Source: an uncultured Roseiarcus sp.
GTDB taxonomy: Bacteria > Pseudomonadota > Alphaproteobacteria > Rhizobiales > Beijerinckiaceae
Assembly (NCBI GenBank): GCA_945957375.1
Contig: CAMFKX010000026.1
Location: forward strand, 1 to 32,553
Direction: 5' to 3'
DNA: 32,553 nucleotides
The position numbers and the translations under genes were made by a program. How positions within the stretch are numbered: position 1 is the first letter of the stretch; each line of letters begins with the position of its first letter. Shown here piece after piece: positions 8,830 to 15,833 of the stretch. The notes beneath the pieces are model-generated. The model was not told the DNA's origin, did no database searches, and was given only the letters and a program-made list of their open reading frames with translations.

Positions 8830-9281
8830 TTTCAGTTGTTTACAAACTGCTGGCGCACGCCGAGGGCTTGCAATTGCCGGCGTATGAGAGTGAAGATGCG
8901 TCTGGGATGGACCTCGTGGCGGCATTGCCCGCCGACCAGGAGGTCGTCATGGCTCCCGGGGCTCGGGCGTTGGTCCCGACCGGGTTGACAATCGAATTGC
9001 CCAAGGGTTTTGAAGCGCAGGTCCGTCCCCGGTCAGGTCTGGCTTTGCGTGATGGCGTGACCGTGCTGAACAGCCCGGGAACGATTGACGCCGATTATCG
9101 AGGAGAGATCGGCGTCATACTCATCAATTTTGGAGACAAGCCATTTGTCGTTCGGCGGGGCGCGCGTATTGCGCAACTCGTCGTCTGTCCTGTGGAACGC
9201 GTCGCCCTCATTTCGGGCGAGCGGCTCACAACGAGCGTTCGGGGCGCAAAGGGATTTGGCTCCACCGGGCGCTCATCGTAG
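8826..9281 (+). CDS. dut: Deoxyuridine 5'-triphosphate nucleotidohydrolase
   Basis: A 151-residue trimeric-type dUTPase that hydrolyses dUTP to dUMP and keeps uracil out of DNA. All five motifs are visible: [44 protein letters not shown] and the C-terminal arm [10 protein letters not shown]. It overlaps coaBC by 4 bases and stops 10 bases before the Rrf2 regulator. Like the end of coaBC, its codon use is less GC-biased than that of neighbouring genes. Confidence 0.97.
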   Translation: MISVVYKLLAHAEGLQLPAYESEDASGMDLVAALPADQEVVMAPGARALVPTGLTIELPKGFEAQVRPRSGLALRDGVTVLNSPGTIDADYRGEIGVILINFGDKPFVVRRGARIAQLVVCPVERVALISGERLTTSVRGAKGFGSTGRSS

Positions 9282-9291
9282 GAGAATTGAG

Positions 9292-9744
9292 ATGAATCTG
9301 CTGTCGCGACGAAGCGTGCTCGCCATCGCCGCCGTTGTCGACGTCGCGCTGCATTCGCGGTCGGCGCCGGTTGCCGCGAAGGCCTTGGCGGCCCGCCACA
9401 AACTGCCTCCCCGGCACCTGGAGACCCTGCTGCAGGGCCTTGTCCACGCCAAGATTCTCAAGGGCGTGCGCGGTCCGCGGGGCGGCTACGAACTGGCCCG
9501 CGAGCGTCGCCGGATCACGGTCGGAGAAATCGTCCGCACCGCGATGTCGCTGAGCACCGCCGACCCGGAGGACCTGGGCGCGAACTCGCTGCTGCTCGAG
9601 CGCGTCATCGATCCGACGGTGAGAAAGGCTGGCGAGTCGTTCCTCGCCAATCTCGACGTGATCACGGTCGAGTCCATGTGCGAAACGGCCGAACAGGCCC
9701 ATGTGCTCGAGGACGAGAAGGCCGCCGGAGATTTCGCCATCTAG
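9292..9744 (+). CDS. Rrf2 family transcriptional regulator
   Basis: A 150-residue winged-helix protein. The Rrf2 pattern is clear: RRSVLAIAAVVDVALH at the start, a recognition region LPPRHLETLLQGLVHAKILKGVRGPRGGYELAR, and ITVGEIVRT. The three clustered cysteines that hold an iron-sulfur cluster in IscR and RirA are missing; only C130 is present, so it may sense something else or act through a partner. AGGAGA precedes the ATG at 9292. It lies just upstream of cysK, and in other bacteria Rrf2 proteins such as CymR control cysteine synthesis, so regulation of cysK is a reasonable inference. Confidence 0.9.
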   Translation: MNLLSRRSVLAIAAVVDVALHSRSAPVAAKALAARHKLPPRHLETLLQGLVHAKILKGVRGPRGGYELARERRRITVGEIVRTAMSLSTADPEDLGANSLLLERVIDPTVRKAGESFLANLDVITVESMCETAEQAHVLEDEKAAGDFAI

Positions 9745-9749
9745 CGTCG

Positions 9750-9769
9750 CTATAGCCGCTGTCCTATAG
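9750..9769. promoter_or_regulatory. Paired CTATAG boxes, possible Rrf2 operator before cysK
   Basis: Two CTATAG hexamers, each self-palindromic, occur at 9750-9755 and 9764-9769 with an 8-base spacer. They begin 5 bases after the Rrf2 stop codon and lie upstream of cysK. The symmetric, AT-containing island in GC-rich DNA suits a dimeric regulator site or a promoter core. Assignment to the Rrf2 protein is inference from position. Confidence 0.4.
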
Positions 9770-9791
9770 AGCGGGACGGTTGAATTTCGCC

Positions 9792-9811
9792 GTCGGACCT
9801 TCGGGTCCGGC
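9792..9811 (+). other. UUCG-capped hairpin in the cysK leader
   Basis: GTCGGACC and GGTCCGGC pair around a TTCG tetraloop, giving an 8-bp stem with one G-T wobble. It sits 28 bases before the preferred cysK start and has no following T-run, so it looks like an mRNA leader structure and not a simple terminator. A self-complementary GGCGCGCC follows immediately. Confidence 0.5.
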
Positions 9812-9838
9812 GGCGCGCCGCCGATGGAGAAGCACGCG

Positions 9839-10813
9839 ATGACGAAAAGTTCAGGCGCCGACCGGAAGCCCGGCCGGGGGAGGGTGTACGCCTCGATCAC
9901 CGACACGATCGGCGACACGCCGCTCGTCGCCCTCGATCGCCTCGCCAAGGAGACTGGAGTCGCCGCCCGTCTGCTCGGCAAGCTCGAATTCTTCAATCCG
10001 ATCGCGAGCGTGAAGGACCGCATCGGCGTCGCCATGGTCGACGCGCTCGAGGCGCAGGGCAAGATCGCTCCGGGACGCGGCGTGCTGATCGAGCCGACCT
10101 CGGGGAACACCGGCATCGCCCTCGCCTTCGTCGCCGCCGCGCGCGGCTACAAGCTGATCCTGGTCATGCCGGAGTCCATGTCGATCGAGCGCCGCAAAAT
10201 GCTGGCGCTGCTCGGCGCCGAGCTTGTGCTTACCCCTGCGGCCCAGGGCATGAAGGGCGCGATCGCCAAGGCCAACGAGATTCTGGCCGCGACTCCGGGC
10301 GCGGTCATTCCTCAGCAGTTCGAAAACCCGGCCAACCCGGACATCCATCGCCGCACCACCGCCGAGGAGATCTGGAACGACACCGACGGCGCGGTCGACA
10401 TCGTGGTTTCGGGCGTCGGCACCGGCGGCACGATCACCGGCGTCGGTCAGGTGTTGAAGGCCCGCAAGCCCTCGGTGAAAATCGTCGCGGTCGAACCGGA
10501 AGATTCGCCGGTCCTCGCGGGCGGCGCCGCCGGCCCCCACAAGATCCAGGGAATCGGCGCGGGCTTCGTGCCGCCGGTGCTCGACAAGGGCGTGATCGAC
10601 GAGATCGTCGCGGTCGGCAACCAGACCGCGTTCGACACCGCGCGCCTCGTGGCGCGGACGGAAGGCGTGCCGGTCGGCATTTCCTCCGGCGCGGCGCTCG
10701 CCGCCGCCATCGAGCTCGGCCGCCGCCCGGAGAACGCCGGCAAGACGATCGTGGCGATCATCCCCTCCTTCGCCGAGCGCTACCTCTCGACCGCCCTGTT
10801 CGAAGGACTGTGA
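9839..10813 (+). CDS. cysK: Cysteine synthase A (O-acetylserine sulfhydrylase)
   Basis: A 324-residue PLP enzyme joining O-acetylserine and sulfide to cysteine. The PLP lysine is K59 in [11 protein letters not shown]. The substrate loop [10 protein letters not shown], the phosphate-binding GTGGTITG and the late SSGAA motif are intact. The ATG at 9839 is preferred because GGAGAA lies 7-8 bases before it; an in-frame ATG at 9824 lacks a ribosome site and would add five residues. Rrf2 lies upstream and a DsbA-like gene downstream. The PIPS-like dipeptide region and length fit CysK and not cystathionine beta-synthase. Confidence 0.95.
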   Translation: MTKSSGADRKPGRGRVYASITDTIGDTPLVALDRLAKETGVAARLLGKLEFFNPIASVKDRIGVAMVDALEAQGKIAPGRGVLIEPTSGNTGIALAFVAAARGYKLILVMPESMSIERRKMLALLGAELVLTPAAQGMKGAIAKANEILAATPGAVIPQQFENPANPDIHRRTTAEEIWNDTDGAVDIVVSGVGTGGTITGVGQVLKARKPSVKIVAVEPEDSPVLAGGAAGPHKIQGIGAGFVPPVLDKGVIDEIVAVGNQTAFDTARLVARTEGVPVGISSGAALAAAIELGRRPENAGKTIVAIIPSFAERYLSTALFEGL

Positions 10814-10914
10814 AAGGCTCTCGGCAAAGCGGCGCGGAGGGGCCCGCGCCTGCCCCGCGCCAAGCGTCCTTTCGCCAGTCGCCCGTGGGATTGAAGTCGA
10901 CTGGCGACGCCCCG

Positions 10915-11568
10915 ATGGCTTCGACAGTTTCCACGATGGACCGCAGGCGGTTCTCGACCGGCCTCTGGGTCGCCTCGGCGGCGCTGCTCGCCGCGGCGTC
11001 AGGGTCGCGAACCCTCGCCGCCGCCCCGAACGGCGTCGACGTCGAGGCGATCCTCAACGACCCCGCAGCCCCCGTCAGCGGAAATCCGGACGGCGACGTC
11101 ACTATCGTCGCCTTCCTCGACTACAACTGCCCCTTCTGCAAACGCGCCGAACCCGGGCTGCAGCGGCTGGTGTCGGACGACGGCAAGATCCGCCTCGTCG
11201 CCAAGGACTGGCCGATCCTGGCGCAGAGTTCGGTCTACGCCGCACGCCTCGCGCTGGCGGCGAAATATCAGGGGAAATACCCAGCCGCGCACGCCGCGTT
11301 GATGGCCATGCGCGGCCAAGGCTTGGAGAGCGCGATGCGCGCCGCCGTCGGTTCGTCGGGCGTCGACATGACCCGTCTGGACAGGGATCTCGCCGCCAAC
11401 GACAGCCAGATCATGGCGCTCATCCGGCGCAACGCCGCGCAGGCGAAAGCGCTCGGATTGCAGGGAACGCCGGTCTATCTGATCGGCCCCTACCTCGTCG
11501 CGGCGGCGCTGACCTATGACGAGTTCAGCGACGTCGTGGCGAAGTTCCGCGCGCGGTCGGGGAAGTGA
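10915..11568 (+). CDS. Tat-exported DsbA family thiol oxidoreductase
   Basis: A 217-residue DsbA-like protein. Residues 8-37 form a signal with a twin-arginine pattern (MDRRRFST followed by a hydrophobic stretch), ending around AAA. The thioredoxin-fold active site is NCPFCK with cysteines C72 and C75, and the cis-proline loop is GLQGTPVYLIG. Expected role is periplasmic disulfide oxidation or isomerisation. Start choice is uncertain: ATG at 10915, ATG at 10936 (MDRRRF) or a GTG at 10810 overlapping the cysK stop, which would bury the signal. No strong ribosome site marks any of them. The stop codon abuts that of the convergent VOC gene with no gap. Confidence 0.88.
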   Translation: MASTVSTMDRRRFSTGLWVASAALLAAASGSRTLAAAPNGVDVEAILNDPAAPVSGNPDGDVTIVAFLDYNCPFCKRAEPGLQRLVSDDGKIRLVAKDWPILAQSSVYAARLALAAKYQGKYPAAHAALMAMRGQGLESAMRAAVGSSGVDMTRLDRDLAANDSQIMALIRRNAAQAKALGLQGTPVYLIGPYLVAAALTYDEFSDVVAKFRARSGK

Positions 11569-11937
11569 TCAGCCGCCGGTCGGCGCGAACACGCGCAGAC
11601 GCTGGCCATCCGGATCGAGCGCGACGAAGGTGTAGCCGAAGTCCATCGCGGTCGGCTCCAGCGCGATCGTGACGCCCCTGGCGCGCCATTCGGCGCAGCG
11701 CGCCTCGACTTCGGCGCGGTCGGCTGCGGTGAAGGCGATCTCGCCGCCGCCGGCCGGATTCGCCGCCGGCCTCACGCCGTCGCGCTTCCACAGGCCCAGC
11801 ATCAGGCCGGGAGCCGCGGGCAGCATGGCGAAGGTTTTCGAGGATTCGACCGCCGGGCGCCCGAGGATCGAAGCATAGAAGGCTTCGCTGCGGGCGACGT
11901 CGTCGACATAAACGATAAGAAAGGAAACATCTGACAT
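11569..11937 (-). CDS. VOC superfamily (glyoxalase/bleomycin-resistance-like) protein
   Basis: A 122-residue protein with the paired beta-alpha-beta-beta-beta modules of vicinal oxygen chelate proteins: VSFLIVYVDDVARSEAFYASILG at the start, and GVTIALEPTAMDFGYTFVALDPDGQRLRVFAP at the end. The typical metal-ligand His at the first strand is absent, so it may bind a ligand and not act as a glyoxalase. GGAG precedes the ATG at 11937. It is a single gene convergent with the DsbA-like gene; substrate unknown. Confidence 0.85.
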   Translation of the reverse strand: MSDVSFLIVYVDDVARSEAFYASILGRPAVESSKTFAMLPAAPGLMLGLWKRDGVRPAANPAGGGEIAFTAADRAEVEARCAEWRARGVTIALEPTAMDFGYTFVALDPDGQRLRVFAPTGG

Positions 11938-11982
11938 GGGATCGGCTCCATTGAACGGAGCGATCCTTAGCCGGCGCCGCTG

Positions 11983-12264
11983 TCAGTTTCCGTCAGCAGC
12001 GGAGGCGGACGTCAGGAAATAGGGCTCGACCGGCCCGGTCAGCTTGATCAGCAGAAGATTGCCCTTGCGGTCGCGGGTCTTGCCGACCGGCGCGCGGATC
12101 CAGCCCTCGCTGACGCAATATTCCTCGACGTCGCTGCGCTCGGCGCCGCGAAAGCGCACGCCCACGCCCCTCGTGAGGGCGGCCTCGCTGTAATGCCGGC
12201 TCGCCGGATCGACGCTCAGCCGGTCCGGGGGCGCATCGGTTGGCGCTGCGGGTTCGGTCGTCAT
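11983..12264 (-). CDS. DUF3297 family protein
   Basis: A 93-residue conserved protein. The core PDRLSVDPASRHYSEAAL, GVGVRFRGAERSDVEEYCVSEGWIR and GKTRDRKGN..LIKLTGPVEPYF matches the DUF3297 family, which is widespread in Proteobacteria and has no established function. The short N-terminal TEPAAPTDAPP tail is variable. It lies downstream of rpsT on the same strand, 66 bases away. Confidence 0.88.
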   Translation of the reverse strand: MTTEPAAPTDAPPDRLSVDPASRHYSEAALTRGVGVRFRGAERSDVEEYCVSEGWIRAPVGKTRDRKGNLLLIKLTGPVEPYFLTSASAADGN

Positions 12265-12330
12265 CGGCGCGCGTCCGTCGAATCCTGTTCGCCGCGAGGA
12301 GGCGGCGCGCAGGCTTCGCCTCGAGCAGCT

Positions 12331-12597
12331 TCAGCCGGCGAGCGCCTTGACGCGCTTGGTCAGGCGCGAAATCTTGCGCGAGGCGGCGTTGCGGTGAACG
12401 ATGCCCTTCTGCGCGGCGCGGGCGAGCTTCGGCTCGGCGGCGTGCAGCGCCTCGGCCGCCGCCTTTGGATCCTTGGAGGCGATCGCCTCCTCGACCTTGC
12501 GCACGAAGGTGCGCATCTCGCTGCGGCGCGACTTGTTGACCGCGGTGCGGCGGACGGTCTGGCGGGCGGCCTTCTGGGCCGACTTGGTGTTGGCCAT
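12331..12597 (-). CDS. rpsT: 30S ribosomal protein S20
   Basis: An 88-residue, Lys/Arg/Ala-rich helical protein beginning [13 protein letters not shown] and containing [18 protein letters not shown] and [19 protein letters not shown], the standard S20 pattern. It binds 16S rRNA in the small subunit. GAGGGA precedes the ATG. A strong sigma70-like promoter lies 87-115 bases upstream. In many Hyphomicrobiales rpsT sits beside dnaA at the origin; no dnaA is visible here. Confidence 0.98.
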   Translation of the reverse strand: MANTKSAQKAARQTVRRTAVNKSRRSEMRTFVRKVEEAIASKDPKAAAEALHAAEPKLARAAQKGIVHRNAASRKISRLTKRVKALAG

Positions 12598-12683
12598 GTA
12601 TCACTTCCCTCATGCGCGTTTCCGAGACGCGCGCTGACGCAAAAAGAATGAGGCCGGGAGCGCGCCCAGCCTGGATGGCGGGC

Positions 12684-12712
12684 TTATAAGCGCTTCCTTC
12701 GGCCGCCGTCAA
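12684..12712 (-). promoter_or_regulatory. Sigma70-type promoter of rpsT
   Basis: On the minus strand, TTGACG (12707-12712) is followed after exactly 17 bases by TTATAA (12684-12689). The -35 box overlaps the stop codon of the TauE gene. The resulting leader of roughly 80 bases contains a 6-bp hairpin (GCGCGT 12614-12619 with ACGCGC 12627-12632) shortly before the ribosome site, which could take part in feedback control. Confidence 0.75.
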
Positions 12713-13494
12713 CCGCCGCCGACGGCCGTCCACACCCAGGAAAACAACCCGCCCGGAGCCGCCATCAGCTTCGCCGCCATGGCGCAGCTCATCGCGACGA
12801 TCAGCGGCCGCACCAGCCGCGCGCCGGCTCGCAGCGCGGCGTAGGCGCCGACCCGCGCGCCGAGGAACGCGCCCGCCCCCATCGCAAGGCCGGCCGGGAC
12901 CAGGATATGACCCGCGAGGGCGTAGACGGCGAGCGACCCGACGTTGCTGCCGAAATTGGCGAAGCGCGCCCCGGCCATCGCCCGGATCAGGCCGAGGCCG
13001 GACAGCGCCACCAGCGCGACCATGTAGAAGGCGCCGGCGCCCGGCCCGAACACGCCGTCGTAGAAGCCGATGGCCGGCGCCAGCGTCGCGGCGAATCCGG
13101 CGAGCGAAAGGCGGGCCGGGCGCTCCCGGTCGCCGAGGCTCGGCGCGAAGGCGAAATAGAGCGCGACGGCGATCAGGACGAGAGGCAGCGCCGCGGTGAG
13201 CAGCGCGCGCGGCGCAAACGGCAGCGCAAGCGCGCCAAGTCCGGCGCCGAGGCCAGCGGCCACCGCCGCCGGCGCCATTGCGGACTCGAGCTTGCCGGCG
13301 CGCCAGAACGCGAGCGTCGCCGAACCCGAGCCGAAGGTCGAGGCGAGCTTGTTGGTGGCGATCGCGGCCACCGGATCGAGCCCGGCCAGCGCCAGCGCCG
13401 GCAGGGTCAGCAGGCCGCCGCCGCCGGCGATCGAATCGACGAAAGCGGAGACGAAGCCGACCAGCGTGAGGGTGGCGAGCGTGAGCGGCGTCAC
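12709..13494 (-). CDS. TauE/SafE family sulfite/anion exporter
   Basis: A 261-residue integral membrane protein with about eight hydrophobic helices in two similar halves. The family motifs GFVSAFVDSIAGGGGLLTLPAL and DPVAAIATNKLASTFGS in the first half and AIGFYDGVFGPGAGAF in the second half are clear; these match the YfcA-type branch. Expected role is export of sulfite, sulfonates or other small anions. It starts at GTG 13494, which overlaps the crotonase stop as GTGA, so translation is probably coupled to the upstream gene. The substrate is not readable from sequence. Confidence 0.9.
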   Translation of the reverse strand: MTPLTLATLTLVGFVSAFVDSIAGGGGLLTLPALALAGLDPVAAIATNKLASTFGSGSATLAFWRAGKLESAMAPAAVAAGLGAGLGALALPFAPRALLTAALPLVLIAVALYFAFAPSLGDRERPARLSLAGFAATLAPAIGFYDGVFGPGAGAFYMVALVALSGLGLIRAMAGARFANFGSNVGSLAVYALAGHILVPAGLAMGAGAFLGARVGAYAALRAGARLVRPLIVAMSCAMAAKLMAAPGGLFSWVWTAVGGG

Positions 13495-14291
13495 GCCCGC
13501 GGCACGGCGGAGGTGGGACCGCGGAAGGTGAACCGCGCCGGGCGCTTTTCAGCGAAGGCGCGGCGGCCCTCGGCGAAGTCCGGCCCGAGCGCGCCCTGTT
13601 CGACGAGCGCGCGGAACGCCGGCGTCTCGGAGGGCAGGCCGGCGGCGATCGCGTCGACGGCGCGCTTGGCGCAGCGGATCGAGGTCTGGCTGAGCTCGGC
13701 GAGGCCGCGGGCGTAGCCGATCACGGTGTCGCGCAGCGCGGCCTCGACCCGGCGGTCGATCAGGCCGATCGCCAGCGCTTCGTCGGTTTCGATCCGCCGT
13801 CCGGTGAACAGAATGTCCTTGGCGCGGGCCGGGCCGACCAGCTCCACGAGGCGACGGCTCTCGGTCCAGCCGTAGACCAGCCCCAGCCGCGCCGGGGTGA
13901 CGGCGAGATAGGCGTCGGCGTCGCAGAAGCGCAGGTCGCAGGCGAGCGCGATCGCGATCCCGCCGCCGACCACGTTGCCCTGCATCACCGCGATCGTCGG
14001 CCGGTCGATCGCCGCCAGCGCCGCGAGACCTTCCTGGATGTCGTCGCCGTATTGGCGCGCGGCGGCGGCGTCCTTGTAGACCTCGTCGAATTCGGAGATG
14101 TCGGCGCCCGCGCTGAAATGCCCGCCCGCCCCTTCGACCAGCACCACCAGCGCGTCCTCGCGCGCCTCGATCTCGGCCTTGATCGCGGGCATCGCCCGCC
14201 ACATGGCGCGCGACACGGCGTTGCGCCGCTCCGGGCGGTCGAGGACGAGGAATGCGAACGGCGGCTCGAAACGCAGCGAGATGTCGGTCAT
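13491..14291 (-). CDS. Enoyl-CoA hydratase/isomerase (crotonase) family protein lacking both catalytic Glu
   Basis: A 266-residue crotonase-fold protein. The oxyanion-hole segments HFSAGADISEF and MQGNVVGGGIAIAL are intact, so it should bind an acyl-CoA. Aligning by eye to mitochondrial enoyl-CoA hydratase, the first catalytic Glu (in PEI) is Ala here (TPARLGL) and the second is Asp (RAKDILFTG). A standard hydratase reaction is therefore doubtful; isomerase, hydrolase or decarboxylase chemistry is possible. The ATG at 14291 is preceded by GAAGAGA. Its stop overlaps the GTG of the TauE exporter. Confidence 0.88.
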   Translation of the reverse strand: MTDISLRFEPPFAFLVLDRPERRNAVSRAMWRAMPAIKAEIEAREDALVVLVEGAGGHFSAGADISEFDEVYKDAAAARQYGDDIQEGLAALAAIDRPTIAVMQGNVVGGGIAIALACDLRFCDADAYLAVTPARLGLVYGWTESRRLVELVGPARAKDILFTGRRIETDEALAIGLIDRRVEAALRDTVIGYARGLAELSQTSIRCAKRAVDAIAAGLPSETPAFRALVEQGALGPDFAEGRRAFAEKRPARFTFRGPTSAVPRA

Positions 14292-14411
14292 GGGTCTCTT
14301 CGGCGGGCTGGGCGGCGCGGCACTCTTGTGAAGCATTTGCCGGGTTGGAGCAAACCGCGACCTATCGTAGCCTTGGCCGATCACGACGCTGCGCGCGGGG
14401 GACGAAGAAGC

Positions 14412-15833
14412 ATGACGGGCAAGGACGATTATCCGCGCGACATGGTCGGCTACGGGCGCACGCCGCCGTTCGCCGACTGGCCGGGCGGGGCGCGGGTCGC
14501 GGTGCAGTTCGTGATCAACTACGAGGAGGGCGGCGAGAACAACATCCTCCATGGCGACGCCGCCTCCGAGGCCTTCCTGTCGGAGATCGTCGGCGCGGCC
14601 CCCTGGCCGGGCCAGCGCCACATGAACATGGAGTCGATCTACGAATACGGCTCGCGCGCCGGATTCTGGCGGCTGCACCGCCTGTTCACCGAGCGCGCCG
14701 TCCCCGTGACCGTGTACGGCGTTGCGACCGCCATGGCGCGCAACCCCGAGGCGGTGGCGGCGATGAACGAGGCGAAGTGGGAGATCGCCACGCACGGCCT
14801 CAAGTGGATCGACTACCGTGACATCCCGCCCGAGGTCGAGGCGAAGCACATCGCCGAGGCGATTCGCATCCACGCGGAGGTCGCCGGCGAGCGTCCGCTC
14901 GGCTTCTACCAGGGGCGCTCGTCGCTCAACACCATCCGCCTCGGCATGGCGGAAGGCGGCTTCGTCTATTGCGCCGATTCCTACGCCGACGACCTGCCCT
15001 ACTGGCTCGAAGGCCCGCGCGGGCCGCAGCTCGTCACCCCGTACACGCTCGACACCAACGACATGCGCTTCGCCACGCCGCAGGGCTTCAATTCCGGCGA
15101 CCAGTTCTACGCCTACCTCAAGGACTCGTTCGACACGCTCTACGCCGAGGGCGACGTGGCGCCGAAGATGCTGTCGGTCGGCCTGCACTGCCGACTCGTC
15201 GGCCGGCCGGGCCGGGCGGCCTCGCTCGCGCGCTTCCTCGACTACGTGCTGGCGCACGACAAGGCCTGGGTCCCGACCCGGCTCGATATCGCCCGCCACT
15301 GGATCCGCAAGCACCCCCCGCCGGGCGGCTGGAGGCCGACCACGCTCACCAGGACGCTGTTCGTCGAGCGCTTCGGCGGCGTCTACGAGCACTCGCCCTG
15401 GATCGCCGCGGCCGCCTACGACGCCGGCCTGCCGGCCGACGCCGACACGGCGGACGGACTGGCCCGGGCGATGGCCGCCGCCGCGGCCAAAGGAAGCGAC
15501 GAGGCGCGGCGCACGCTGATCCTCGCCCATCCCGACCTGGCCGGACGGCTCGCCGAGGCCAAGGCGCTCACCGCCGATTCCACCGGCGAGCAGGCGAGCG
15601 CCGGCCTCGACCGGCTCACGCCCGACGAACGGGAGAAATTCACCGCCCTCAACGACGCCTATCGCGCCCGCTTCGCCATGCCGTTCATCATGGCGGTCAA
15701 AGGCAGGAGCAAGGCCGAGATCGTCGCGGCGTTCGAGCGCCGCCTCGCCAACGATTCCGACGCCGAGACGCGGACCGCGCTCGCGGAAATCGACCGCATC
15801 GCCGCGTTGCGCCTCGCGGACGCGCTCGCATGA
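14412..15833 (+). CDS. puuE: Bifunctional allantoinase (PuuE) / OHCU decarboxylase (UraD)
   Basis: A 473-residue fusion. Residues 1-305 are a metal-independent allantoinase of the polysaccharide-deacetylase type: PRDMVGYGR, VQFVINYEEGGENNILHGD, EYGSRAGFWR, EIATHGLKWIDY and GFYQGRSS are PuuE hallmarks. The C-terminal 165 residues are a complete OHCU decarboxylase: FVERFGGVYEHSPWIA at its start, the catalytic His in LILAHPDLAGR, and MAVKGRSKAEI...FERRLAND. The protein would form S-allantoin from OHCU and open its ring to allantoate. A GACGAAGAAG sequence precedes the ATG at 14412. A long frame upstream into the crotonase gene is not coding. It overlaps guaD by ATGA, making a purine-catabolism operon. 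HIU hydrolase, uricase and allantoate enzymes are not in the window. Confidence 0.93.
   Translation: MTGKDDYPRDMVGYGRTPPFADWPGGARVAVQFVINYEEGGENNILHGDAASEAFLSEIVGAAPWPGQRHMNMESIYEYGSRAGFWRLHRLFTERAVPVTVYGVATAMARNPEAVAAMNEAKWEIATHGLKWIDYRDIPPEVEAKHIAEAIRIHAEVAGERPLGFYQGRSSLNTIRLGMAEGGFVYCADSYADDLPYWLEGPRGPQLVTPYTLDTNDMRFATPQGFNSGDQFYAYLKDSFDTLYAEGDVAPKMLSVGLHCRLVGRPGRAASLARFLDYVLAHDKAWVPTRLDIARHWIRKHPPPGGWRPTTLTRTLFVERFGGVYEHSPWIAAAAYDAGLPADADTADGLARAMAAAAAKGSDEARRTLILAHPDLAGRLAEAKALTADSTGEQASAGLDRLTPDEREKFTALNDAYRARFAMPFIMAVKGRSKAEIVAAFERRLANDSDAETRTALAEIDRIAALRLADALA

Noticed and set aside
12265-12708. Possible replication origin beside rpsT
   Set aside because: I found no DnaA-box-like TTATCCACA sequences, no AT-rich unwinding region and no dnaA gene around rpsT.
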